Source: Clostridia bacterium (GTDB taxonomy: Bacteria > Bacillota_A > Clostridia > Christensenellales > Aristaeellaceae). Taken from it: a stretch of 12,801 nt of DNA. Positions 1 to 6,599 of this stretch are shown here, piece by piece; within the stretch, counting starts at the first letter, position 1, and each line of letters begins with the position of its first letter. A program made the translations under genes and the position numbers. The stretch covers positions 1-12,801 of the forward strand of contig JAFXSH010000036.1 of NCBI GenBank assembly GCA_017525805.1, given 5' to 3'. Under the pieces are notes generated by a model that ran no database searches, was not told the DNA's origin, and was given only the letters and a program-made list of their open reading frames with translations.

Positions 1-179
1 CCTTCATGGGCAGATCGCTTGTTTCGGCTGATTTCACCGCCGATTTATTGTCGCCACTGGCGACAATCGGCGGTTCTCCCGCAGCCTCAATCGGCGCGAC
101 TGCCCTTCATGGGCAGATCGCTTGTTTCGGCTGATTTCACCGCCGATTTATTGTCGCCACTGGCGACAATCGGCGGTTC
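1..179. repeat. 103-bp tandem repeat with two hairpins per unit
   Basis: Two identical 76-bp copies lie at 1-76 and 104-179, separated by a 27-bp spacer, so the period is 103 bp; the array may extend left of the window. Each copy carries a long stem: 37-43 plus 48-55 pairs with 59-73 around the loop ACT, with a TTTA bulge at 44-47 (second copy 140-176). A second hairpin spans the copy junction: GCGA-CTGCCC (96-105) pairs with GGGCAG-A-TCGC (111-121). The second copy ends at 179, inside the stop codon (178-180) of the minus-strand permease gene. No T-run follows either stem on either strand, so these are not canonical intrinsic terminators. A REP-like or mRNA 3'-end stabilising role is possible, but this is inference. 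Confidence 0.85.
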
Positions 180-1098
180 ATCCCTTCACCGCGCCAACGG
201 TGATGCCGCCGATGAAGTAGCGCTGCACGAAGGGATACAGGAAGATGATGGGGCCGGTGGCCATCATGGCGGTGGCCATCTTGAGGGATTCGGAAGGCAG
301 GCTGTCCAGGGTGACGTACTGACTGGCAACGGAGTTTTTAAGGGACTGGGCCTCGTTGATGATCTTATACAGGCTGTACTGCAGGGGCAGCACGGTCTTG
401 TTCTGGAGGAACAGGGAGGACTGATACCATTCGTTCCAATAGCCCAAAGCCAGGAACAGACCAACCGTGGCCAGGCCGGGCTTTAACATGGGCAGGATGA
501 TGGACGTGAAGATTTTGAAATCGCCCGCGCCGTCGATCTTGCCGGACTCGGTGAGCTCATGGGGAATGGATTTGGCGAAGTTCTTCATCAGAATGATCAG
601 CCAGCTTGATACCATCAGCGGCAGCAGCACCGCGAAATAGGAGTTGTTCAGGTGGTAGGTCTGGGTCATGAGCAGGTAGTACGGGGCCAGACCGGCCTGG
701 AACAGGCTGGTGAAGTAGACGAAGAAGGAAATGCCGTTGCGGAAGGGGAAGTCCTTGCGCTGGAGGGCGTAGCCCGTCATGGCGCAGATGAACAGGCCGA
801 TGGAGGTGCCCACCGCCGTCAGCACGATGGTCAGGCAGTAGGACTGCCAAATGGAGCCGCCCTTGACCACCAGTTCATAGGCTGCGGTGGTAAATTCACG
901 GGGGATCAGGGTGACGCCCTTAGCGATGATGTTATCCTCCGTTTCAAAGGAGGTGCCCAGGATCACCAGGAAGGGGAAGATGCTCATGATGGCGAAAATG
1001 GTGATGAAGAAGTAGCCGATGCCGCGGATCACATAGTCCGAACCCGTCAGCTTGATTTTGCCGGTGCTTTCCAGCATCCCGTCTTTATTCTTTGCCAT
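178..1098 (-). CDS. Sugar ABC transporter permease, LplC/YtcP type
   Basis: This 306-residue inner-membrane subunit belongs to the MalG-like permeases of carbohydrate (CUT1) ABC importers; with the gene upstream it should form the heterodimeric membrane channel. About six membrane segments are visible, the first around residues 27-49. The cytoplasmic EAA loop, which docks to the ATPase, is at about 181-209 and contains KIDGAG and ILPMLKPG. The ending GGITVGAVKG is typical of the LplC/YtcP group. An in-frame GTG lies 9 nt upstream at 1105-1107, but it falls within the ribosome binding site GAGGAGGTGA, so ATG at 1096-1098 is preferred. That site overlaps the stop codon of the upstream permease gene (13-bp gap), so translation is probably coupled. 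The stop codon lies in the tandem repeat. No ATPase or binding protein is in the window; LplBC systems often use a shared ATPase. The substrate cannot be told from sequence. Confidence 0.93.
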   Translation of the reverse strand: MAKNKDGMLESTGKIKLTGSDYVIRGIGYFFITIFAIMSIFPFLVILGTSFETEDNIIAKGVTLIPREFTTAAYELVVKGGSIWQSYCLTIVLTAVGTSIGLFICAMTGYALQRKDFPFRNGISFFVYFTSLFQAGLAPYYLLMTQTYHLNNSYFAVLLPLMVSSWLIILMKNFAKSIPHELTESGKIDGAGDFKIFTSIILPMLKPGLATVGLFLALGYWNEWYQSSLFLQNKTVLPLQYSLYKIINEAQSLKNSVASQYVTLDSLPSESLKMATAMMATGPIIFLYPFVQRYFIGGITVGAVKG

Positions 1099-1111
1099 TC
1101 TTGTCACCTCC

Positions 1112-2068
1112 TCAGAACAGAGAGTAATCAGGCTCGATCTTTTTTACGATGGTGTTGACCGTCAGCACCAGGATAAATCCGATCAGGGACTGATACAGGC
1201 CCACAGCCGAGGCGGTGGAGAAGTTAAAGTCGGACACCGTGGCGCGGTATACGAACATTTCGATGATGTCCACCTTATTATACAGGATGGGATTGCGGCC
1301 CACCAGGTTCCAGAACAGGCCGAAGTCGCCCTTCACGATGCCGCCCAGAGCGAACAGCAGCAGAATGACCACGGTGGGCTTCAGGCTGGGCAGGATGATA
1401 TAGCGGATCTTCTGCCAGCCGTTGGCCCCGTCGATCATGGACGCTTCGATGATGGAATCGTCAATGCCCATGATGGCGGCGAAATACACCACCGAATTGT
1501 AGCCCGTTTTCTGCCACAAATGCACCAATATAATGATGAGCGGCCAGGGATCGCCTGTCTTGTACAATCGCAGGGGTTCCACCCCTAACCCCTTCAGCAC
1601 CACGTTCAGGAAGCCGGTGTCGGAGTTCAGCAGGCTGAACACCAGCAGGCCCACCAGCACCTGGGAAATGAAGTAGGGCAGGAACATCATGGTCTGGCTG
1701 ACCTTGCGGAAGGATTTGCTCTGAATTTCCTTCAGCAGAATGGCCACTGTCACCGCCAGCAGGTTATCCAGCAAGATGAACGCCAAATTGAACAGGATGG
1801 TGTTCTGGGTCAGCGTCCACAATTTTCCCGATTTCGCCACGAAATCGAAGTTTTTCAGGCCCACGAAGGGGCTGCCGAAGATGCCCTTGCGGTAGTTGTA
1901 GTTCACGAAGGCCACGTAGATGCCGGGCAGCGGAGCGTAGCTGAACGCGATGAAGTAGATGATGGCGGGAACGCACATCAGTATCAGCGTTTTTGAATTG
2001 AACAGCTTCCTCCGCAGGGAGCCTTTTACGGTGAACGGCTCCACTTTTTTGGGGTTGATCGTCGTCAT
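1112..2068 (-). CDS. Sugar ABC transporter permease, LplB type
   Basis: This 318-residue MalF-like permease is the first gene of the minus-strand operon and the likely partner of the LplC-type permease downstream. It has a short basic N-terminus (KGSLRRKLFNSK), a first membrane segment at about 27-46, and the motif YAPLPGIYVAF, which is characteristic of the LplB group. About six membrane segments are seen. The EAA loop is at about 205-231 with EASMIDGANGWQKI and ILPSLKP. The ending KKIEPDYSLF is also typical of LplB. ATG at 2068 is preceded by GGGAGG with a good spacer. A promoter with TTGCAA and TATAAT lies about 220 bp upstream. Relatives import oligosaccharides or glycosides in Clostridia and Bacilli; the substrate here is unknown. 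Confidence 0.93.
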   Translation of the reverse strand: MTTINPKKVEPFTVKGSLRRKLFNSKTLILMCVPAIIYFIAFSYAPLPGIYVAFVNYNYRKGIFGSPFVGLKNFDFVAKSGKLWTLTQNTILFNLAFILLDNLLAVTVAILLKEIQSKSFRKVSQTMMFLPYFISQVLVGLLVFSLLNSDTGFLNVVLKGLGVEPLRLYKTGDPWPLIIILVHLWQKTGYNSVVYFAAIMGIDDSIIEASMIDGANGWQKIRYIILPSLKPTVVILLLFALGGIVKGDFGLFWNLVGRNPILYNKVDIIEMFVYRATVSDFNFSTASAVGLYQSLIGFILVLTVNTIVKKIEPDYSLF

Positions 2069-2127
2069 AGTCCGCCTCCCAACTGCTGATGATATTGTAA
2101 CGGATGACCATCAAATGATGAAGAAAA

Positions 2128-2195
2128 CCGGGCGGAGTCCACAATCCCCCTCGCGCCATTTTTCCCGCCTGTGGCTGGAAAACAGCCGCGCCCGG
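2128..2195 (-). promoter_or_regulatory. Possible structured leader of the ABC permease operon
   Basis: In the roughly 215-nt transcribed leader upstream of the LplB-type gene, CGCCCGG (2189-2195) can pair with CCGGGCG (2128-2134), enclosing a smaller perfect hairpin of GGCTG (2173-2177) with CAGCC (2183-2187). Read on the minus strand, the outer stem is followed directly by a short T-rich run (GGTTTTCTT), so it resembles an attenuator. The enclosing loop is long (54 nt), which weakens the case. I do not recognise a known riboswitch class here. No convincing coding region lies in 2069-2438. Confidence 0.25.
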
Positions 2196-2290
2196 CTTTG
2201 ATCCTGATTTAGGGTGCTTTGATTGGCTATTAGCGTTGTAAAAAATTGTTGATTATTTATATTTCCATTCATTTTTCTTGGGCACTTTTC

Positions 2291-2319
2291 ATTATAGCAG
2301 ATCAATTTCCCCATTGCAA
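2291..2319 (-). promoter_or_regulatory. Sigma-A-type promoter of the ABC permease operon
   Basis: On the minus strand the -35 hexamer TTGCAA (2314-2319) and the perfect -10 hexamer TATAAT (2291-2296) are separated by exactly 17 bp. It points toward the LplB-type gene, with the predicted start of transcription near 2284. This leaves a leader of about 215 nt. Confidence 0.75.
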
Positions 2320-2377
2320 GCCCCAATTGATAATTATCCGGCACAAATTCTTCCGTTTTTGCCAGTAAATATTTGAA

Positions 2378-2406
2378 TTGATTTTTTCACGTCCATTTGA
2401 TAAGAT
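2378..2406 (+). promoter_or_regulatory. Probable promoter of the glycosylase gene
   Basis: TTGATT (2378-2383) and TAAGAT (2401-2406) are spaced by 17 bp in an AT-rich stretch immediately upstream of the glycosylase. Transcription would start near 2413. A ribosome binding site, GAGGAAGG, precedes the ATG at 2439. The -10 hexamer is only a moderate match, so the exact site is uncertain. Confidence 0.5.
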
Positions 2407-2438
2407 CAGGCGGAAAAGAAAAGTGAGGAAGGAAAACC

Positions 2439-3245
2439 ATGATCGTACCGAAGAATCAGCACCTGGACCTTGCCGCCATCGCGGACAGCGGCCAGTGTTT
2501 CCGCTGGCGGCGGCGGGAAGACGGATATGTGATTCCTGCCCTCGGCAGGGTGCTGCGGATCAGGAACATGCCGGATGGAACGCTGGAAATGAACTGCGCG
2601 GAAGAAGAATATAAATTGCTTTGGCGCGGATATTTCGACCTGGACACCGATTACGGGGCCATGACAGCCATCCTGCCCAAGGAGGACGATTATCTGCGCG
2701 CGGCGGCGGAGTACGGCCAGGGCATCCGCATCCTCAAGCAGGACCCTTGGGAAACCCTCGTTTCTTTCTTGATTTCCCAGCGAAAAAACATCCCGGCCAT
2801 CCGCCAGGCAGTGGAAAAGCTGTGCCAGACGGCGGGCCGGGAGATCGGGGAAGACGAGGACGGGCTCATATATGCCTTTCCCTCTCCCGGGTCTCTTACG
2901 CGCTTAGGGGAAGAAGGACTGCGGGCCTGCGGCTTAGGCTACCGCGCGCCTTATGTGCTTAGGGCGGCGGAGGTTTTCAGCGACACGGATTTAAACGGGT
3001 TTCGCGGCCTTACGGATGAAGCGCTGCTGCAGGCCCTGCGCGCCCTCTACGGCGTGGGGCCCAAAATCGCCCAATGCGTGATGCTGTTCGGCTTTCACCG
3101 GCTCAACGCTTTCCCCGTGGACGTATGGATCCAGCGGGTGGCGGACAGGCGCTATCCCGGCGGCCTCCGGCCGGAGCGGTTTTCCCCCTTCGCGGGGGTC
3201 ATGCAGCAGTATATGTACGCTTATGAAAGGTATTTGTCTACATAA
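2439..3245 (+). CDS. ogg: 8-oxoguanine DNA glycosylase / AP lyase (OGG1 family)
   Basis: This 268-residue cytoplasmic enzyme should excise 8-oxoguanine opposite cytosine and nick the backbone (base excision repair). The OGG N-terminal domain covers about residues 1-95 and has the signature SGQCFRW (17-23), whose glycine contacts the damaged base in human OGG1. The HhH-GPD domain follows: SQRKNIPAIRQAVEKLC (113-129) matches the family NNN-type helix, and GVGPKIAQC (205-213) holds the hairpin with the predicted Schiff-base lysine K209. FPVDVW (225-230) holds the catalytic aspartate D228. All key residues are present, so it should be active. The length fits bacterial Ogg proteins. ATG at 2439 has GAGGAAGG upstream. 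The gene stands alone between two minus-strand genes. Its TAA stop (3243-3245) overlaps the first bases of the inverted-repeat element, so the last residues may have been changed by that insertion. Confidence 0.93.
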   Translation: MIVPKNQHLDLAAIADSGQCFRWRRREDGYVIPALGRVLRIRNMPDGTLEMNCAEEEYKLLWRGYFDLDTDYGAMTAILPKEDDYLRAAAEYGQGIRILKQDPWETLVSFLISQRKNIPAIRQAVEKLCQTAGREIGEDEDGLIYAFPSPGSLTRLGEEGLRACGLGYRAPYVLRAAEVFSDTDLNGFRGLTDEALLQALRALYGVGPKIAQCVMLFGFHRLNAFPVDVWIQRVADRRYPGGLRPERFSPFAGVMQQYMYAYERYLST

Positions 3246-3375
3246 GGGACGGTTCTTCGTGTTCCGCCAATTATGATAATTCTTTGATTATGCCTATATT
3301 TTGAAAGTATACAACGCTTAATTTCGACGTATCTTTTCAAAAATGAAGTACGGTAAAAGCACGGAACCGTCCCTT
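3244..3375. repeat. 132-bp inverted-repeat element (REP/MITE-like)
   Basis: Perfect 12-bp inverted ends, AAGGGACGGTTC (3244-3255) and GAACCGTCCCTT (3364-3375), bound an AT-rich core unlike the flanking genes. CGTG-containing sequence just inside both ends extends the similarity imperfectly. The element starts within the stop codon of the glycosylase gene. Short repeats with a GGGACGGTTC end are, from memory, widespread in Clostridia and may be mobilised in trans; that link is established-family knowledge I cannot verify here. The same 10-mer GGGACGGTTC recurs at 4803-4812. Confidence 0.7.
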
Positions 3376-3385
3376 GTGCGCTTTT
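3355..3385 (+). terminator. Weak terminator-like hairpin after the glycosylase
   Basis: AAAAG-CAC (3355-3362) can pair with GTG (3376-3378) and CTTTT (3381-3385), with CG bulged, around the right end of the inverted-repeat element. The stem runs into TTTT on the plus strand. It may end glycosylase transcription, but the stem is short and bulged. Confidence 0.3.
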
Positions 3386-3568
3386 GATTGCTGATCATAT
3401 CCCGCACATGCGCAGCGGTTCGCCGCGGAGCACTTCATAATCAATCCCGTTCGTTGATCCTTCTTGACCAACGATCCCTTTCGCCGTGTTTGAATAGAAA
3501 TAAGCCGTGTTTGAATAGAAATAAATTGAACTATTATTTTCCTGCTTTTATTTGCATGCAAATTGCTT
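3376..3568. other. Non-coding convergent intergenic stretch
   Basis: This lies between the end of the inverted-repeat element and the end of the MFS gene. I see no supportable gene. It contains a small GCGG-TTCG-CCGC hairpin (3415-3426), an exact 21-bp tandem duplication (3483-3524) and a 14-bp perfect palindrome ATTTGCATGCAAAT (3550-3563) just past the MFS stop codon. No strong intrinsic terminator was found for the MFS gene. Confidence 0.5.
3483..3524. repeat. Exact 21-bp tandem duplication
   Basis: Two identical adjacent copies of a 21-mer starting GCCGTGTTTGAATAG and ending AAATAA occupy 3483-3503 and 3504-3524. It is non-coding and AT-rich. It looks like a replication-slippage duplication, and copy number could vary between strains. 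Confidence 0.9.
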
Positions 3569-4759
3569 TCAATTTTTTTCCGTTTTCCGGTTCAGCAAAA
3601 TCAGCGCCGCGATCAGCACCAGGGGAAACACGCTGCCCATGAGCATGCCGGACTGCAAATTATCTCCCGCCTGTTGGGTCACCGTGCCCACCAGGCTGGG
3701 GCCGAACGCGCCGCCCAAGTCCCCCGCCATGGCCAGCATGGCGAACAGGGCCGTGCCGCCCCGGGGCAGGCGGGGAGAAATGACGCTGATGGTGCCGGGC
3801 CACATGATGCCCACGGAAAAGCCGCAGCACACGCACCCGATCAGGCTCAGCATGGGATTTTTCGACAGGCTGGCCAGCAGGTAGCAGCACAGACACAGGA
3901 GGCCGGAGCCGATCATGTACCGGCTCAAATTCATTTTGGGCCCGTATTTGCCGTAGATCACCCGGCTTAAGCCCATGGTGACGGCAAACAGGCAGGGCCC
4001 GATCAAATCGCCCACGGTTTTGGAAAAGCCCAAGGCCGCTTCGGTAAAAGCGGAGGCCCACTGAGCCATCGACAATTCGCTGGCTCCGGCGCACACCATC
4101 AGCACAATGGCGATCCAGAATACCGGGGTTTTGAACAGCTGGCCCAAGGTCATGCCCTTGCCCGCCTCGGTCAGGCGCTCAATGGGGCAGGTGGCGAAAT
4201 TGTAAATGTTGTACAGGGGCAGCAGGGCCCATACGATGGCCAGCCACCGCCAGTTTTCGATGCCGAAGGCGGCGAAAAACAGGGTGGACAGCAGGATCAC
4301 GCCCACGCAGCCCCAGCAGTAAAAGGAATGCAGCAGGCTCATCACCGCGTCCTTGTGCTCAAAGGGGCAGGCTTCCACGATGGGGCTGCCCACCACCTCG
4401 ATCAGCCCGCTGCCCACGGCGTAAACCACCACGCAGATGATGATGCCCGCAAAGGGATCGTCCATGAGCCCGGGCAGCACGGCCAGACCGGCCAGCCCTA
4501 TGGCGCTGGCGATTTCCGACGCCACCACGGCGTGCCGGTAGCCGATGCGGTCCACAAAGCGGGCGCAGAACAGGTCGATCAGCAGCTGGGTGAGGAAAAA
4601 CACAGTGGGGATCAGGGCGATTTTCCCTAAGGGGATGCCCCAGTCCGTGTGGAATTTCAAAAACAGCAGGGGGGCGAAATTGGCGGTGATGGCCTGGGTG
4701 ATAAAGCCCAGATAACAGGCCAGCAGGGTTTTGCGGTAATTCTTCTGCACGGCGTTCAT
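3569..4759 (-). CDS. MFS transporter, substrate unknown
   Basis: This 396-residue integral membrane protein has about 12 hydrophobic segments in two halves joined by a cytoplasmic loop near residues 193-212. The major facilitator signature between TM2 and TM3 is visible as ARFVDRIGYRHAV (66-78; D70, R71, G73). A glycine-rich stretch follows in the second half (GGTALFAMLAMAGDLGGAFG), as in helices 10-11 of sugar-type MFS carriers. It is a complete secondary transporter; the substrate and direction of transport cannot be assigned. ATG at 4759 has only a weak AGAGAAAAGG just upstream. The gene diverges from the kinase operon, and the shared intergenic region has back-to-back promoters, which suggests co-regulation. 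A sugar or organic solute is a guess only. Confidence 0.88.
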   Translation of the reverse strand: MNAVQKNYRKTLLACYLGFITQAITANFAPLLFLKFHTDWGIPLGKIALIPTVFFLTQLLIDLFCARFVDRIGYRHAVVASEIASAIGLAGLAVLPGLMDDPFAGIIICVVVYAVGSGLIEVVGSPIVEACPFEHKDAVMSLLHSFYCWGCVGVILLSTLFFAAFGIENWRWLAIVWALLPLYNIYNFATCPIERLTEAGKGMTLGQLFKTPVFWIAIVLMVCAGASELSMAQWASAFTEAALGFSKTVGDLIGPCLFAVTMGLSRVIYGKYGPKMNLSRYMIGSGLLCLCCYLLASLSKNPMLSLIGCVCCGFSVGIMWPGTISVISPRLPRGGTALFAMLAMAGDLGGAFGPSLVGTVTQQAGDNLQSGMLMGSVFPLVLIAALILLNRKTEKN

Positions 4760-4822
4760 CCTTTTCTCTCATCCCGCGCCGCCGTCTTCCGTCATCAGGG
4801 GGGGGACGGTTCCGGGCGGCGG

Positions 4823-4862
4823 GGTTTTCCCATATTATAGTGGAAACCGGGCGGAATGAAAA
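4823..4862 (-). promoter_or_regulatory. MFS promoter with candidate operator over the -10 box
   Basis: On the minus strand a perfect TATAAT (4834-4839) lies 17 bp from TTTTCA (4857-4862), a 4/6 match to the -35 consensus. An imperfect inverted repeat, GGTTTTCC (4823-4830) and GGAAACC (4842-4848), is centred on the -10 box, so a repressor bound there would block RNA polymerase. The operator is inference. Confidence 0.55.
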
Positions 4863-4893
4863 GGGCAAAAATGTGGGAAAAAGCGAAATGCGC

Positions 4894-4922
4894 TTGCTAT
4901 TTGCAAAGCAATCCAGTATAAT
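4894..4922 (+). promoter_or_regulatory. Sigma-A-type promoter of the kinase operon
   Basis: TTGCTA (4894-4899) and a perfect TATAAT (4917-4922) are spaced by 17 bp, facing the hybrid kinase gene; transcription should start near 4929. The -35 box overlaps an inverted repeat, TTGCT (4894-4898) and AGCAA (4907-4911), around a TTTGCAAA palindrome, which could be an operator. The promoter is divergent from that of the MFS gene, with 31 bp between the two -35 boxes. Confidence 0.75.
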
Positions 4923-4928
4923 GGATAA

Positions 4929-5049
4929 GGAGTCGTATGCGCTTCTGCTGGTGATCCCCGCCAAGTGAATAAACCTGGGGGAAGGACGGAGGCGCGCCGC
5001 GTCCACAGGCGTTTTTTTGTTCTATTATCTATGAAGGGAGGCTTGCGCA
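4929..5049 (+). promoter_or_regulatory. Leader of the kinase operon with mini-ORF and hairpin
   Basis: The predicted leader of about 120 nt holds a five-codon mini-ORF (4937-4954, reading MRFCW) preceded by TAAGGAG. A hairpin pairs GGACG (4984-4988) with CGTCC (5000-5004) and is followed 7 nt later by a run of seven T (5012-5018). CCCC and GGGG runs (4955-4958, 4977-4980) can also pair. It could be an attenuator or only an untranslated leader. I cannot match it to a known riboswitch. Confidence 0.3.
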
Positions 5050-6546
5050 TTGCCAGACTGGGTCGTTTACGGCATGATATACGCGGGCAGCGCCCTGATG
5101 ATATATAATATTTTTCACTATGTCCGCTTTGCCCGGAAGCTGCAGGAAAAGAAAAAATGGGGCAATGAACGCCGGGTGCTGTATATCCCCATTTTTCTGC
5201 TGGTCATGTTCCTGTTCGGCTATTTGTTCGTCGGCTTTTTCGGCAACCCGGATTTTATCGTTTCCGGCATCCTGTTCGGCGGCAGCGTGTTCGTTTTCAT
5301 TATTTTTCATATTCTCCAGAGCATCACCAGCCACGTACAGGAAAACGAGCGGCTGGAGGCGGAATTGAAGGCCGCGGAGGAAAGCAACAAGGTTAAAACC
5401 ACGTTCCTTTCCAATATGAGCCATGAAATGCGCACGCCGCTCAACGCCATCATGGGCCTGGACGCCCTGGCCCTGCAAAATCCCGCGCTGCCCCCGGAGA
5501 CCCGGGCGCAGCTGGAAAAAGTGGGGGTCAACGCCAAGCATCTGCTGAGGATGATCAACGACGTTCTGGATATGAACTCCATCGAGTCGGGCAGCATGGT
5601 GCTCAAGGAGGAGGAATTTTCCCTCCGGGAAACCTTGGAGCTGGCCAGCTCCGTCACCCGGAACCGCTGCGAGGAAAAAGGGCTCGTTTATGAAAGCCGT
5701 TTTTCCGACGGTTTAGACGATTACTACATGGGCGATGAAACCATGCTCAAACACGCGCTGCTGAACGTGCTGAGCAACGCGGTGAAATTCACCCCCGCCC
5801 CCGGCACAGTCACTTTCACCGTGGAGCAGGACGCTTCCGCGGATCCTTGTCGGACGCTGCGGTTTATCATCAGCGACACGGGTATAGGCATTGACAAAAA
5901 ATTGCTTCCCAATCTGTTCACGCCCTTTACCACCGGGGACGCCAGCAGCACCAACCGCTTTGGCGGCAGCGGGCTGGGCCTGGCCCTGTCCAAGCGGGTG
6001 ACGGAAATGATGGGCGGCGGCATCGCCGTTTCCAGCAAAAAGGGGGAGGGCAGCACCTTCACCCTCACCGTGCGGCTGACGGCCTCCGCCAGGAAGAAGG
6101 AACCCGCGCAGGCGCCGGATGCGGCCGGAGGGGAAACGCGGCTGGAGGGCCTCAAGGTGCTGATCGTGGAGGATATCGACCTGAACGCCGAAATCGTGGC
6201 CGACCTGCTGGACTTAGAGGGCATTTCCTCCGACCGGGCGGAAAACGGCCTGGTGGCAGTGGATATGTTCTCCCGAAGCAAGCCCTACACCTACGACGCC
6301 ATTTTGATGGATCTGCGCATGCCGGTCATGGACGGGCTGGACGCCACCCGCACCATCCGCGCCCTGGATCGGCCCGACGCCAAAACCGTGCCCATCCTGG
6401 CCCTGACAGCCAACGCCTTCGACGAGGATGTGCGCAATTCCCTGGAAGCGGGCATGAACGCCCATATGGCAAAGCCCGTGGACCCGGACGTTTTGTTCGA
6501 CAATTTGCGGCATTTGGTTCCCGAACATAAGGGAACGCACCGCTGA
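5050..6546 (+). CDS. Membrane hybrid histidine kinase with C-terminal receiver
   Basis: This 498-residue protein should autophosphorylate on His and pass the phosphate to its own receiver, then to an Hpt protein. Three membrane segments (about 4-26, 43-63, 70-92) leave almost no extracellular sensor. A short coiled coil (about 93-115) leads to the HisKA domain, SNMSHEMRTPLN, with H125. The HATPase domain has the N box LSNAVKF (N243), G1 box DTGIGI (276-281) and G2 box GGSGLGLAL (305-313). A linker rich in A, P and E precedes a receiver at about 366-490, with acidic E374-D375, phosphoacceptor D421 in LMDLRMPVMDG, T453 and K475. All catalytic positions are intact. The start is TTG at 5050 because GGGAGG lies 8 nt upstream; an in-frame ATG at 5074 would cut into TM1. 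The Hpt gene follows after 53 bp. Its receiver closely resembles the last receiver of the permease-kinase at 7133-10474. The signal sensed is unknown. Confidence 0.93.
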   Translation: MPDWVVYGMIYAGSALMIYNIFHYVRFARKLQEKKKWGNERRVLYIPIFLLVMFLFGYLFVGFFGNPDFIVSGILFGGSVFVFIIFHILQSITSHVQENERLEAELKAAEESNKVKTTFLSNMSHEMRTPLNAIMGLDALALQNPALPPETRAQLEKVGVNAKHLLRMINDVLDMNSIESGSMVLKEEEFSLRETLELASSVTRNRCEEKGLVYESRFSDGLDDYYMGDETMLKHALLNVLSNAVKFTPAPGTVTFTVEQDASADPCRTLRFIISDTGIGIDKKLLPNLFTPFTTGDASSTNRFGGSGLGLALSKRVTEMMGGGIAVSSKKGEGSTFTLTVRLTASARKKEPAQAPDAAGGETRLEGLKVLIVEDIDLNAEIVADLLDLEGISSDRAENGLVAVDMFSRSKPYTYDAILMDLRMPVMDGLDATRTIRALDRPDAKTVPILALTANAFDEDVRNSLEAGMNAHMAKPVDPDVLFDNLRHLVPEHKGTHR

Positions 6547-6599
6547 AAATCTTTGAAACGCATCATTGATGAAAAAGAAGTCTTAAGGGGGACGCAGAC

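Noticed and set aside
1..179. CRISPR array
   Set aside because: Only two 76-bp copies with a 27-bp spacer and strong internal hairpins; unit length and structure do not fit CRISPR repeats, and no cas genes are present.
1105..1107. GTG as start of the LplC-type permease
   Set aside because: It lies within the ribosome binding site GAGGAGGTGA; the ATG at 1096-1098 has correct spacing.
652..1158. Long plus-strand open frames opposite the ABC permeases (also 1052-1588)
   Set aside because: They are antisense shadows caused by GC-rich codon use; the minus strand has clear family matches and ribosome binding sites.
2111..2344. Minus-strand 77-codon open frame in the ABC leader
   Set aside because: Its start lies upstream of the predicted transcription start, it has no recognisable domain, and composition is not gene-like.
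4929..5018. Fluoride or other known riboswitch in the kinase leader
   Set aside because: Only a GGTGAT-type start was reminiscent; the conserved core and pseudoknot sequences are absent.
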